From the NCBI GenBank assembly GCA_963695135.1, contig CAVOGA010000001.1, positions 186,001 to 250,000 of the forward strand: a stretch of 64,000 bases of DNA, given 5' to 3'. This document shows positions 56,206 through 64,000 of this stretch, piece after piece. A model generated the notes under the pieces. That model searched no databases. It worked only from the letters and a program-made list of their open reading frames with translations, and was not told the origin of the DNA. Each line of letters starts with the position of its first letter. Positions within the stretch are counted from its first letter, which is position 1. Position numbers and translations under genes: made by a program. The DNA comes from Marinihelvus sp963695135 (GTDB taxonomy: Bacteria > Pseudomonadota > Gammaproteobacteria > Xanthomonadales > SZUA-36).

Positions 56206-58911
56206 GTGCGCCCCGGCAGGCTTGAAGAGGCGACCAGGGCAGCGAAGACGGGGGTTTTAGCGGCTCCCTGGACGCAGGAAGTGGACATCGTGCTCGATGC
56301 GCTGCAGGTTGATCCCAGAACCGGTCTGGATTCCGCCTCGATGGCCGCGCGTCTCGCACGCCACGGTCCCAACCAGCTGCGCAGAATCCGGCAGCGGCGG
56401 CTGCGGGACATTCTGCTCGACCAGCTCAGGAGCATCATCGTCTTATTGCTGGCCGCGGCCAGCGCCGTGGCGATGCTGATCGGCGACGTGGCAGAGGGCC
56501 TGGCGATCCTCGCGGTGATCGTGATCAACAGTACGATCGGCTTCCTGACCGAGTGGCGCGCGGTGCGCTCCATGGAGGCGCTGACCCGGCTCGGCCGCGT
56601 CGAGACCGTGGTCATCCGTGATGGCGCAACCATCGCGGTACCCGCAGAGGCTTTGGTACCCGGCGATATCGTGGTGTGCGAAGGCGGGGACATCGTGACC
56701 GCCGACCTGCGCCTGCTGGAAGCCGCCCGGCTCACCGCAGATGAGTCGACACTGACCGGGGAATCCATGCCGGTCAACAAAACCACGGCGCCGCTTGCCG
56801 GCGACACGCCGCTGGCGGAACGCCGCAACATGCTGTTCAAGGGCACATCGATTACCCGCGGCTCCTGCAAGGGCGTCGTGGTCGCCACCGGTCTCGACAC
56901 GGAACTGGGCCGTATATCGGCACTCGTGGAGACAGCGGAAGCCCAGGAGACGCCCCTCGAAAAGCGGCTTGGCGGACTGGCCAAACGCCTCGTCGTGGTC
57001 GTCCTGCTGCTGGCCGTCCTGGTCGCAGTGACCGGCATCCTGGCCGGTCGCGGCACCTACCTGGCCATCGAGGTTGCGATCGCGCTGGCGGTGGCGGCCA
57101 TTCCTGAGGGTTTGCCGATCGTCGCGACCATTGCCCTGGCCCGGGGCATGTGGCGCATGGCCAGGCGTAACGCGCTGGTGGCGCGGCTGTCGGCCGTGGA
57201 GACACTTGGCGCCACCAGCATCATCCTGACCGACAAAACCGGCACGCTGACCGAGAACCAGATGACGGTGACCGCCGTCCGTGTGCCCGGCGCCGACACC
57301 CTGATCCTGGACGCATACGGGTCTTTCGAGCCGCCCGCAACGCTGGCGCACGCGGTTGAACAGCTGTTGGCGGTGGCGGCGCTGTGTAACAACGCTGCAC
57401 TCTCGAAAACCGCTCAGGACCCGGAAGGAGCCGTTGGCGATCCGACCGAGGTGGCCCTGCTGCGGGCGGCAGCAGGTCGCGGCATGCATCGCGACACCCT
57501 GCTCGGCGAGTATCCTGAAGTGCAGGAACACGCCTTTGACCCGGAGAGCAAGCTGATGGCGACCGAGCACCGCGCGCCGGAAGGCATCCTGGTCGCGGTC
57601 AAGGGCGCCCCCGAGGCCGTGCTGCCGTTATGTGCCAGCGTGCACACCTGCGAAGGGCCCGGGGCGCTTGACGATTCCGGTCGCGACCGCTGGCTTCAGG
57701 AGGCCAGGCGCCTGGGCGGCATGGGCCTGCGAACCCTCGCGCTGGCGCGCCGATCGGGGTCGGCGGAAAACCCCTACCGGGATCTGGAACTGCTTGGCAT
57801 CGTAGGCCTCGAGGACCCCCCCCGGGAAGGTGTTCGGCAGGCCATCGAACGGTGTCGCGCCGCCGGTATCGACGTGCGCATGGTAACCGGCGATCACGCC
57901 GCAACCGCGCGCCACATTGCAACCGAGCTGCACATCGCGGCGCCGGACGCCGGTACGGGCGCATTCCTGGACGGTCCCGATCTTGCCCGCGCGCTGGAAA
58001 GCGGCGACACCTGCGCCCTGTCCGGCGCCAGTGTCTATTCGCGCGTTGCCCCGGAACAAAAACTGCAGCTGATCAGCCACTTCCAGCAAAGCCGGCAGGT
58101 CGTGGCAATGACCGGCGACGGTGTCAACGATGCGCCGGCGCTGAAAAAGGCGGACATCGGGGTCGCCATGGGCGTACGTGGAACGGCCGTGGCCAGGGAG
58201 GCGGCCGACATGGTGCTGCGCAACGACGATTTCGGAACAATCGTCGAGGCGGTGGCGCAGGGCAGGGCGATTTACGCGAACATCCGCAAATTCGTCGTCT
58301 ACCTGCTGTCCTGCAATATCAGCGAGGTCCTGATTGTCACCCTGGCCACGCTTGCCGGCGCGCCCTTGCCCCTGTTGCCGCTGCAAATCCTGTTCCTGAA
58401 CCTGGTGACCGACGTATTTCCTGCGCTCGCACTCGGTGTCGGCGAAGGAGCGCCACGGCTGATGCAGGAGCGCCCAAGGCCTTTCGACGAGCCCATCCTG
58501 ACACGACGCCACTGGACGCGGGTGGCGCTCCATGGCGTTGTTCTGGCGTTAAGCGTGCTCGGCGCGATGGCTATCGCGGTATTTCAACTGGGATTCGATG
58601 CGGACCGGGCCGTTACCGTGTCATTCTGCACGTTGGCCTTCGCCCAGATCTGGCACGTTTTCAATATGCGTGATGATATGCGCGCCCTGCTTCGCAACGA
58701 GATCACGCGCAACATCTGGGTTTGGATTGCGATAGTGATCTGCGTCCTGCTCGTGCTGCTTGCCGTCTACCTGCCGGTGGTCCGGGAACTCCTGAACCTG
58801 GTCGACCCGGGCCTGGCCGGCTGGACCGTGATTCTGGGCATGAGTCTCCTGCCCCTGTTCGTGGCGCCGCTGGTGCGGGCCCTGACGACGACAGCGCCAG
58901 TGAAGCCATGA
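56206..58911 (+). CDS. P2-type cation-transporting ATPase (calcium-pump-like)
   Basis: 901 residues from GTG 56206; no ribosome-binding site is obvious, so the start is approximate. Domains in order: cation-ATPase N-terminal (PWTQEVDIVLDALQVDP, GPNQL), two membrane segments, actuator domain with TGE at 184-186, third and fourth segments with PEGLP at 300-304, phosphorylation site DKTGT (Asp 343), nucleotide-binding domain, TGDHAATARHIA, hinge GDGVNDAP at 637-644, and six C-terminal segments. PEGLP in the fourth segment and NLVTD in the sixth (Asn 732, Asp 736) match the ion-binding residues of SERCA-type calcium pumps, so Ca2+ is the likeliest ion; Na+ or another cation is not excluded. It acts in the inner membrane. 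It follows prs by 3 bases. Confidence 0.92.
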   Translation: MRPGRLEEATRAAKTGVLAAPWTQEVDIVLDALQVDPRTGLDSASMAARLARHGPNQLRRIRQRRLRDILLDQLRSIIVLLLAAASAVAMLIGDVAEGLAILAVIVINSTIGFLTEWRAVRSMEALTRLGRVETVVIRDGATIAVPAEALVPGDIVVCEGGDIVTADLRLLEAARLTADESTLTGESMPVNKTTAPLAGDTPLAERRNMLFKGTSITRGSCKGVVVATGLDTELGRISALVETAEAQETPLEKRLGGLAKRLVVVVLLLAVLVAVTGILAGRGTYLAIEVAIALAVAAIPEGLPIVATIALARGMWRMARRNALVARLSAVETLGATSIILTDKTGTLTENQMTVTAVRVPGADTLILDAYGSFEPPATLAHAVEQLLAVAALCNNAALSKTAQDPEGAVGDPTEVALLRAAAGRGMHRDTLLGEYPEVQEHAFDPESKLMATEHRAPEGILVAVKGAPEAVLPLCASVHTCEGPGALDDSGRDRWLQEARRLGGMGLRTLALARRSGSAENPYRDLELLGIVGLEDPPREGVRQAIERCRAAGIDVRMVTGDHAATARHIATELHIAAPDAGTGAFLDGPDLARALESGDTCALSGASVYSRVAPEQKLQLISHFQQSRQVVAMTGDGVNDAPALKKADIGVAMGVRGTAVAREAADMVLRNDDFGTIVEAVAQGRAIYANIRKFVVYLLSCNISEVLIVTLATLAGAPLPLLPLQILFLNLVTDVFPALALGVGEGAPRLMQERPRPFDEPILTRRHWTRVALHGVVLALSVLGAMAIAVFQLGFDADRAVTVSFCTLAFAQIWHVFNMRDDMRALLRNEITRNIWVWIAIVICVLLVLLAVYLPVVRELLNLVDPGLAGWTVILGMSLLPLFVAPLVRALTTTAPVKP

Positions 58912-58913
58912 AC

Positions 58914-58937
58914 AAGGGCGGGTAACAACCCGCCCTT
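58914..58937 (+). terminator. Stem-loop between convergent genes, probable bidirectional terminator
   Basis: A perfect 10-bp stem AAGGGCGGGT / ACCCGCCCTT has an AACA loop. It starts 2 bases after the ATPase stop and ends 19 bases before the end of the convergent Rhs gene. The T tract is weak on both sides, so termination strength is uncertain. Confidence 0.75.
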
Positions 58938-58956
58938 CTGACCCCTGACTCTGTTC

Positions 58957-61900
58957 CTAGCCGTCCCCCGGGAACAGCCCCGGGTTGGAACCGCCGCCCC
59001 TCACCGTGTAAAGCGTGCGGCTCATTTCGACGGCGCCGGTCGATATCATGAGCTTCTGCTTAATTTCTCCCCTAATGCCGACCCGGCCCCCGGCCACACC
59101 GGTGTAAGTGCCTGCCGTGGAAATGCCTTGTTCAATCGTCGCTTCAAGTTTGGCAGAAACGGTCGCAAGGGGGATTGTTCCGCAGACATAAATTTTATAG
59201 AGGTCGACGGGCAGTTCCGCGGTGATGCTGCTGCTGAACTTGACGAGCTGTCCGTCCGCCACCTCAGCGGCAGCTGCAAAATCGGGCGCCTTGCTGTTTT
59301 TGCTGTTATCCGAGTCTTCCCCCTTCAAGAAGCCCACTTTGATTTCTGCGCCCCTTGGCGGCTTGGAGGTGAAAGACCATTGCGCGATGTCGTACGGCTC
59401 AGCACCGGCGGGCATCTTCACATTCGTGGCTGCACCGACCTCGTTGCGGTTGCCCAGAGCCCAGGCCAGGTTGCCGACCAGGGCAATGGTCTCTACGACC
59501 TGGGCGCGTGCAAGGGCAGAACAGACGGGTTGAACGCGGATCGCGATCTGCTGCCCAATCAGCGAGATATTCTGGGCGAGCTCCATTACTGAGAATTGTC
59601 CGGTAGGGTCCAGGTTATTGATCGGGTCAGCCGAGGCATATAAATAAGGCTGCTGGCTAAGTGGCTGGTCCATTGTGCCGGTGAAAGGATCGCGACTGAG
59701 AAAGACGCCGGTGTCAGGATCATAGTAGCGGGCGCGCAGGTAGTAAGCATCGGCAGCTTCCTCAAACTGTTCGCCAGCGTAAAGATAAGCGTTTTCACTG
59801 CCCCCAGTGCGGTCTTCGAGCCGCCCGTAGCCGTCATAAACATAGCGGTCGGTGGGTAGTGTCAGCTCGTCGGTGAGCAGTCTCGTGTTGCCGTGGGCAT
59901 CGCTGTGGAAGAAACGCGTCGAGCCGTCTTCCGCGGCGATCAGATCCGTGCCATAGGTATAGCTGGCCAGCAACACGTTGTTGTTATCGCGGGTCTCAGT
60001 CACCTGCGCGTAGCCGCTCAGGCTCTGCGGATCAACCACATAGCGGCTGGACCCGGCTGCGGTATCCGCAGTAATCCGGTTACCGTCAACGTCGTAGCTG
60101 AAACTGCTCTGTCCGGATGAATCAATGATTCCAACCAGCTGATTCTGAACGTTCCACTCCATCAGGGTGGTGCTGTTGCCCGCCGTTGTCGCGGTGCGAT
60201 TGCCGTTGGCGTCAAAGCTGTAGCTCACCGGGCCGGCACTCAACAATCGGCCGTTTTGGTCATAGCTGTAATTTTGAATATTGCCATCGCGATTCACCAG
60301 GGTGCGGTTGCCCACCGCGTCGTACTGGTAGTTCACCGCACGGGGGGCAGTGCCGGTGCGGACTTCACTCACCAGCCGGTTAAGCGCGTCATAGCCATAG
60401 GTTTCCCGCGAACCGTCGGCCTCGGTAACGCTCTCACGCAGACCGTTGGCCAGGTAGCTGTTGTCATAGGAAGCAAGGAGAATACCAAGACTGTCCGTGT
60501 GCCGGACCGAGACCACCCGGTTGCGCTCATCAAAGCGGTTTTCGGTGACGGCAGCGCTGGGACGGTCAATGAGCACCTGGTTGCCAACAGGATCATAACC
60601 ATAGGTGCTGATGCCTTCCTGGGAGGCGACCTGCACCGGCCGGTTTAGCGCGTCATATGCGTAATTGATGGTTTGTGCCGGCGTGCTGGTGCTGGTCAGG
60701 TTGCCCTGTGCATCAAAGGTATAGGTGAGCTGACTGCCATCGGCCTGGGTAATACCCACCACACGGTTGCGGTTGTCATAGGCGTAGGTTTGCGTGCCCG
60801 TAGCCGTGGTCGCTGTGCGTCGCAATCCATTAACCGTATAGCTGAAGCTTTGCTCCTCCCCGCCCGGCAGTTCAACCCGGATCACCCGGTCGCGCAGGTC
60901 ATAGGTAGTGCTGACCACATCGCCGTTGAAGTCTGTCTGGGCAATAACGTTACCTACCGCATCGTAACTTGCCGATGCAAACTGACCACCCGGCAGCGCT
61001 TTACCAACCTGGCGACCCAGGGCGTCATAGTAGAACCGCGTCGTCCGTCCCAGGGCATCGGTTTGTGTCACACGGTTGCCGGTCATGTCCCAGCTATAAC
61101 GCGTAACCGGCTGAGGCGTGTCGGCCACCGGCGCGGGCTGTGTAACCGACAGCAAGCGGCCCGCCCCGTCCCAACTTTGCAGCGTGGTCCTGCCCAGCTC
61201 GTCCGTGCGGCTGACCAACTGTCCCGCCGCATCATAGCTGCGACTGGTGGAGCTGCCGTCGGCAAATTCGGTGCGCACCAGGCGGTTCAGCGCATCATAG
61301 CTGAAGGTCGTGGTGTGGCCGTTGGCATCAGTGCTGCTTAGCGTGTTGCCCGCCGCGTCCAGAACATTTTCCATTACGGGAACCACCGGGTTGCCGGAAC
61401 GCGCATCAACGACCTCGGGCATCACGGTCCGCACCAGGCGTCCAGCCGCATCGTACTCATACTCGAATCGGTTGCCGAGTGCGTCTATGGTGGCCAGCAG
61501 GCGGCCGCCGGCGCTGAGCACCTCGTCCTCGCGTTCGTTGTCCGGGTGGATGATGGCGACCTGTCGATCCAACTCGTCATAAAGATATTCAGTGACGCGG
61601 CCTGCCTCGTCGGTACGGCTGGTCATGTTGCCGGCCCCATCATAGGTCTGCGAGGTTCTGCTGCCATCGGCATAGAGCGTTGCGGTTCGCAGCCCGCGAA
61701 CGCTGTACTCGAAGACCGTTCGTCGTCCCAGGGCGTCAACCAGGGCGACAACCTGGCCGGCGGCATCGTATTCGCGGCGACTGGTATTACCAAGGGGGTC
61801 GGTGGTTTCGATCAGCCTGTGGTTGGCATCGTAGGCGAAGGTCGTGGTCAAGGGCGTGAGCACGCCGTCGATCATGCGATATACCGACTCGCTCGTTTTC

Positions 61901-64000
61901 AGCTGGTTGTCGTCAAAGCTGAAGGTCTTGCGTGACAGCAGGTCGCCGGATGCATCAACAATGTCCTCTCGCAGCAAGGCGCCCCGGGGGCTGTAACTGT
62001 AGCTGGTGACCGTACCCCGCGCGTCCGTGCGGGTGGCGATACGCCCTCCGGTGGTATAGGTGAACTGCTCAACATTGCCAAGGGGATCGGTAATGCTCAG
62101 TATGCGGTTGCTGCTGTCGTAGCGATAGCGCGTCACACGGCCTAATGGATCCGTCGCGGTCAAGCGGTTGCCTTCATCGTCCCAGCTACTGCTCGAGGTG
62201 ATGTTCAGTCCACCAGGGTCTACGACAGTGCTGAGCAAGTTGTCGTCAGCATCCCAGGTCATTTCCGTGCGCACGCCATCGGCATCGATTTTGACAATTT
62301 CATTGCCGCGCGCATCGTACTCAAACACTTCAGCCGCCACCACGGGCAGTCCGTCAATGGTCACCGTGCGCTCGCGCAGGAGCACGTTGCCCTTATCGTC
62401 GTACACGGCGCGCTGAATATTGCCGCGCGTGTCCCTGATGATCTCTTCGCGGCCATCGATGTCCCGTGTGAATTCCACGCGGTTGCCCGCCGCATCGACC
62501 ATCGCCGTCAAGCGGCCATCATCGTCGTATTCATTGCGCACGGCACGGTTGCCGAGCGGGTCCATGACTTCCAGCAAGCCGTGGTTGATGTCATAGCGGA
62601 AGCGCGTGGCATTGCCCTCGGCGTCAGTGTGCGCGGCCAGGTTGCCGGCGCTGTCGTAGCGGTAGGTCTGTTGGTTGCCTTCCGGATCCGTCAGACGCGT
62701 AATGCGGTTCAGACCATCACGCTCAAAGGACACCTGTGTGCCGTTGGAATGCGTGATCGCCTGATCTGTAAAGGTGAGGCGATTGCCGCTGCTGTCGGCG
62801 AATTCCTCCAGGCCGGTGCTGCGGTTAAGGATGAACTCGAGACCCTCCGGTGTGGTGTAACGAAAGCGTTGCGGATCGAACACATCAAGAGTCGCATCGT
62901 CGAGGAGCTGAACTTCGCCTGGCTGCGCGTCTATGACGAGCAGGAAGGGATTGTCCAGCAATTCCAACTGTCCGCGTGTCTCACCAACGGGCTCAAGGCT
63001 GGCGGTCAGGAAACTGAAAGGCAGCAGGAATGAATTACCCGGGCTCACCTTGAGCTCAAAGGTTTCAACCTCCCCTCCCGGCAAGGTGACACTCAGCAGG
63101 TGCTGATCGGTTTCATCGAGCTGGAATGAATTGCCGGATTTGAGCGATTCCCACCCGGTCCCAAGTAAGCGGTTGGCCCGAACCTCCGCGGAGCGCAGGC
63201 CGAGGGTCCAGCCGATGCCGAAATCACCACGCCGCTTGTCGCGGCTGTCGTAATTGCGCTGCACAGTGATGGGCAGACCGGCGATGTTGATGTTCAGATC
63301 CTCGTAGGTCAGGCTGAAGTTGCCGACCTTGAGCTGCTCTGTAAGCTGCACCGAAACCCGCGCCGTGCTGAGGTTGCCGCCACGGTCAAACACGTTCAGT
63401 TCAAGCGTATACAGGCCGTTGAGCAAAGTGGTGGGGTCAAGCTCACCGAGCACGCCGTCGTTCACGGCGCTCGTCCCGGTCGCCAGCATGACGGCTTCAC
63501 CCTCGCTCCCGGCAATAAGACCCAGCTCCCAGCGCAGCAGGTTGCCATCAGCCGCGGTTCCCGTGATCTCCAGCGGGGCGGTAACCTCCGTAGCAGGCAA
63601 AGGCGCCGTGATTTCTGCCCGGGGCGGAATCGTATCGGTGGATACGCCGTTCAGTACCGCTACGCCGGCCTGGCCCGTAATGCCCTGGTAACTGAGGCTG
63701 ACGGTTGCATTGCCCGCTGCGAGCGTGCGTACCTGGCCCGGCTCCTGCAGAACGGCGACGCTGGTATCGTCGGACGCCCAAACGCCAAGACCGTCCAGAC
63801 TGATGGCTGAACCGTCGGCCCGGATGCCCATCGCCGAGTAGCTGATCCTGCGATTGCTCAGGACAGTGCTGTTGGCCGGCTCGAGAACAATACGTTCGAG
63901 GTCCAACTCCCCGTCCACGCCGTCGCAGTTCTGATCGACCGCATCGCCCTCGCTGTCGGGGGCGCCGGGGTAGACCGCGCTGTCTGTGTCATCACAATCA
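58957..64000 (-). CDS. Rhs/YD-repeat protein with Ig-like and MopE-like N-terminal parts (5' end outside window)
   Basis: The frame is open to the right edge; the GTG at 63918 is not the true start because upstream codons keep coding. Read from the N-terminus: a MopE-type metal-binding motif (DCDDTDSAVYPGA, then NCDG; 63919-63999), a bacterial Ig-like domain (about 63660-63900), a second beta domain (ITAPLPATEVTAPLEITGTA), a DUF6531-like region (LPITVQRNYDSRD, GIGWTLGL), more than 30 YD repeats (YDxxGN, YDALNRL), and the Rhs core (LRARYYDPDTGVFLSRDPF, near 59690-59740) ending LDPTG near 59603. About 213 residues follow the core; they have two Cys and no toxin motif I know. Surface or secreted localisation is inferred from family. 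No immunity gene can follow, as the next gene is convergent. Confidence 0.92.
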   Translation of the reverse strand, partial: DCDDTDSAVYPGAPDSEGDAVDQNCDGVDGELDLERIVLEPANSTVLSNRRISYSAMGIRADGSAISLDGLGVWASDDTSVAVLQEPGQVRTLAAGNATVSLSYQGITGQAGVAVLNGVSTDTIPPRAEITAPLPATEVTAPLEITGTAADGNLLRWELGLIAGSEGEAVMLATGTSAVNDGVLGELDPTTLLNGLYTLELNVFDRGGNLSTARVSVQLTEQLKVGNFSLTYEDLNINIAGLPITVQRNYDSRDKRRGDFGIGWTLGLRSAEVRANRLLGTGWESLKSGNSFQLDETDQHLLSVTLPGGEVETFELKVSPGNSFLLPFSFLTASLEPVGETRGQLELLDNPFLLVIDAQPGEVQLLDDATLDVFDPQRFRYTTPEGLEFILNRSTGLEEFADSSGNRLTFTDQAITHSNGTQVSFERDGLNRITRLTDPEGNQQTYRYDSAGNLAAHTDAEGNATRFRYDINHGLLEVMDPLGNRAVRNEYDDDGRLTAMVDAAGNRVEFTRDIDGREEIIRDTRGNIQRAVYDDKGNVLLRERTVTIDGLPVVAAEVFEYDARGNEIVKIDADGVRTEMTWDADDNLLSTVVDPGGLNITSSSSWDDEGNRLTATDPLGRVTRYRYDSSNRILSITDPLGNVEQFTYTTGGRIATRTDARGTVTSYSYSPRGALLREDIVDASGDLLSRKTFSFDDNQLKTSESVYRMIDGVLTPLTTTFAYDANHRLIETTDPLGNTSRREYDAAGQVVALVDALGRRTVFEYSVRGLRTATLYADGSRTSQTYDGAGNMTSRTDEAGRVTEYLYDELDRQVAIIHPDNEREDEVLSAGGRLLATIDALGNRFEYEYDAAGRLVRTVMPEVVDARSGNPVVPVMENVLDAAGNTLSSTDANGHTTTFSYDALNRLVRTEFADGSSTSRSYDAAGQLVSRTDELGRTTLQSWDGAGRLLSVTQPAPVADTPQPVTRYSWDMTGNRVTQTDALGRTTRFYYDALGRQVGKALPGGQFASASYDAVGNVIAQTDFNGDVVSTTYDLRDRVIRVELPGGEEQSFSYTVNGLRRTATTATGTQTYAYDNRNRVVGITQADGSQLTYTFDAQGNLTSTSTPAQTINYAYDALNRPVQVASQEGISTYGYDPVGNQVLIDRPSAAVTENRFDERNRVVSVRHTDSLGILLASYDNSYLANGLRESVTEADGSRETYGYDALNRLVSEVRTGTAPRAVNYQYDAVGNRTLVNRDGNIQNYSYDQNGRLLSAGPVSYSFDANGNRTATTAGNSTTLMEWNVQNQLVGIIDSSGQSSFSYDVDGNRITADTAAGSSRYVVDPQSLSGYAQVTETRDNNNVLLASYTYGTDLIAAEDGSTRFFHSDAHGNTRLLTDELTLPTDRYVYDGYGRLEDRTGGSENAYLYAGEQFEEAADAYYLRARYYDPDTGVFLSRDPFTGTMDQPLSQQPYLYASADPINNLDPTGQFSVMELAQNISLIGQQIAIRVQPVCSALARAQVVETIALVGNLAWALGNRNEVGAATNVKMPAGAEPYDIAQWSFTSKPPRGAEIKVGFLKGEDSDNSKNSKAPDFAAAAEVADGQLVKFSSSITAELPVDLYKIYVCGTIPLATVSAKLEATIEQGISTAGTYTGVAGGRVGIRGEIKQKLMISTGAVEMSRTLYTVRGGGSNPGLFPGDG

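Noticed and set aside
58936..58960. CTGACCCCTGACTCTG after the ATPase as a further P-type element
   Set aside because: Only a few bases resemble the GGGGTCAG part of P3, and no second arm is present.

Overview
The window is high-GC, gene-dense bacterial DNA, most likely gammaproteobacterial. The reasons are a long two-domain QueF, an Rhs protein, and the neighbourhood of nucleoside phosphorylase, PRPP synthetase and P-type ATPase. The genus cannot be fixed from the sequence.

Bases 1-52389 hold one co-oriented (+) tandem array of 24 paralogous genes, named T0-T23 here; T0 is cut by the left edge. Each encodes the same design. A short anchor begins M-S-x-x-x-ELKRRNVxRVGIAY and has three predicted membrane segments. 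A variable linker follows, then a TolB-like domain (COG5616/FlgO-like: SIAVLPFxNMS...YFSDGLxEE...ARTSSF...LEGSVRxxGxRxRITAQL...HLWSETYDR...IQDEIA), and then TPR-like helical repeats. No cyclase, winged-helix or kinase domain is attached, unlike many TolB-like/TPR proteins. Topology rules put the TolB-like/TPR part in the periplasm. Subtypes are recognisable: a canonical class; class B (T4, T7, T8, T10) with an IHDDLLTQLAK/LEGGxQRAG variant; a CGCGAPF-tailed class (T15, T22); and double-module genes (T17, T19, T20, T21) with two TolB-like/TPR units behind one anchor.

The array reads as one translationally coupled unit. Ten junctions are direct 4-base ATGA/GTGA overlaps. Nearly all the others are bridged by mini-ORFs of 2-64 codons that begin at or near the upstream stop and end on the downstream start. 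Two repeat families occur only here: a hairpin-bearing spacer element (R1-R4) behind a duplicated gene start, and a palindrome (P1-P4) inserted into linker coding sequence. About half the members carry single-base frame disruptions, mostly one extra C, which may be sequencing indels or real decay.

Bases 52507-58911 (+) are ordinary genes: a DUF2628 protein, QueF (queuosine pathway), a thymidine/AMP phosphorylase-family enzyme, a ribose-phosphate pyrophosphokinase and a P2-type cation ATPase. A perfect 10-bp stem-loop (58914-58937) separates them from a convergent Rhs gene (- strand) that runs off the right edge, where a MopE-like metal-binding motif is visible. No gene-free stretch exceeds 300 bases; the longest are 12936-13122 and 52390-52506. 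No tRNA, rRNA, CRISPR array or transposase gene was seen.
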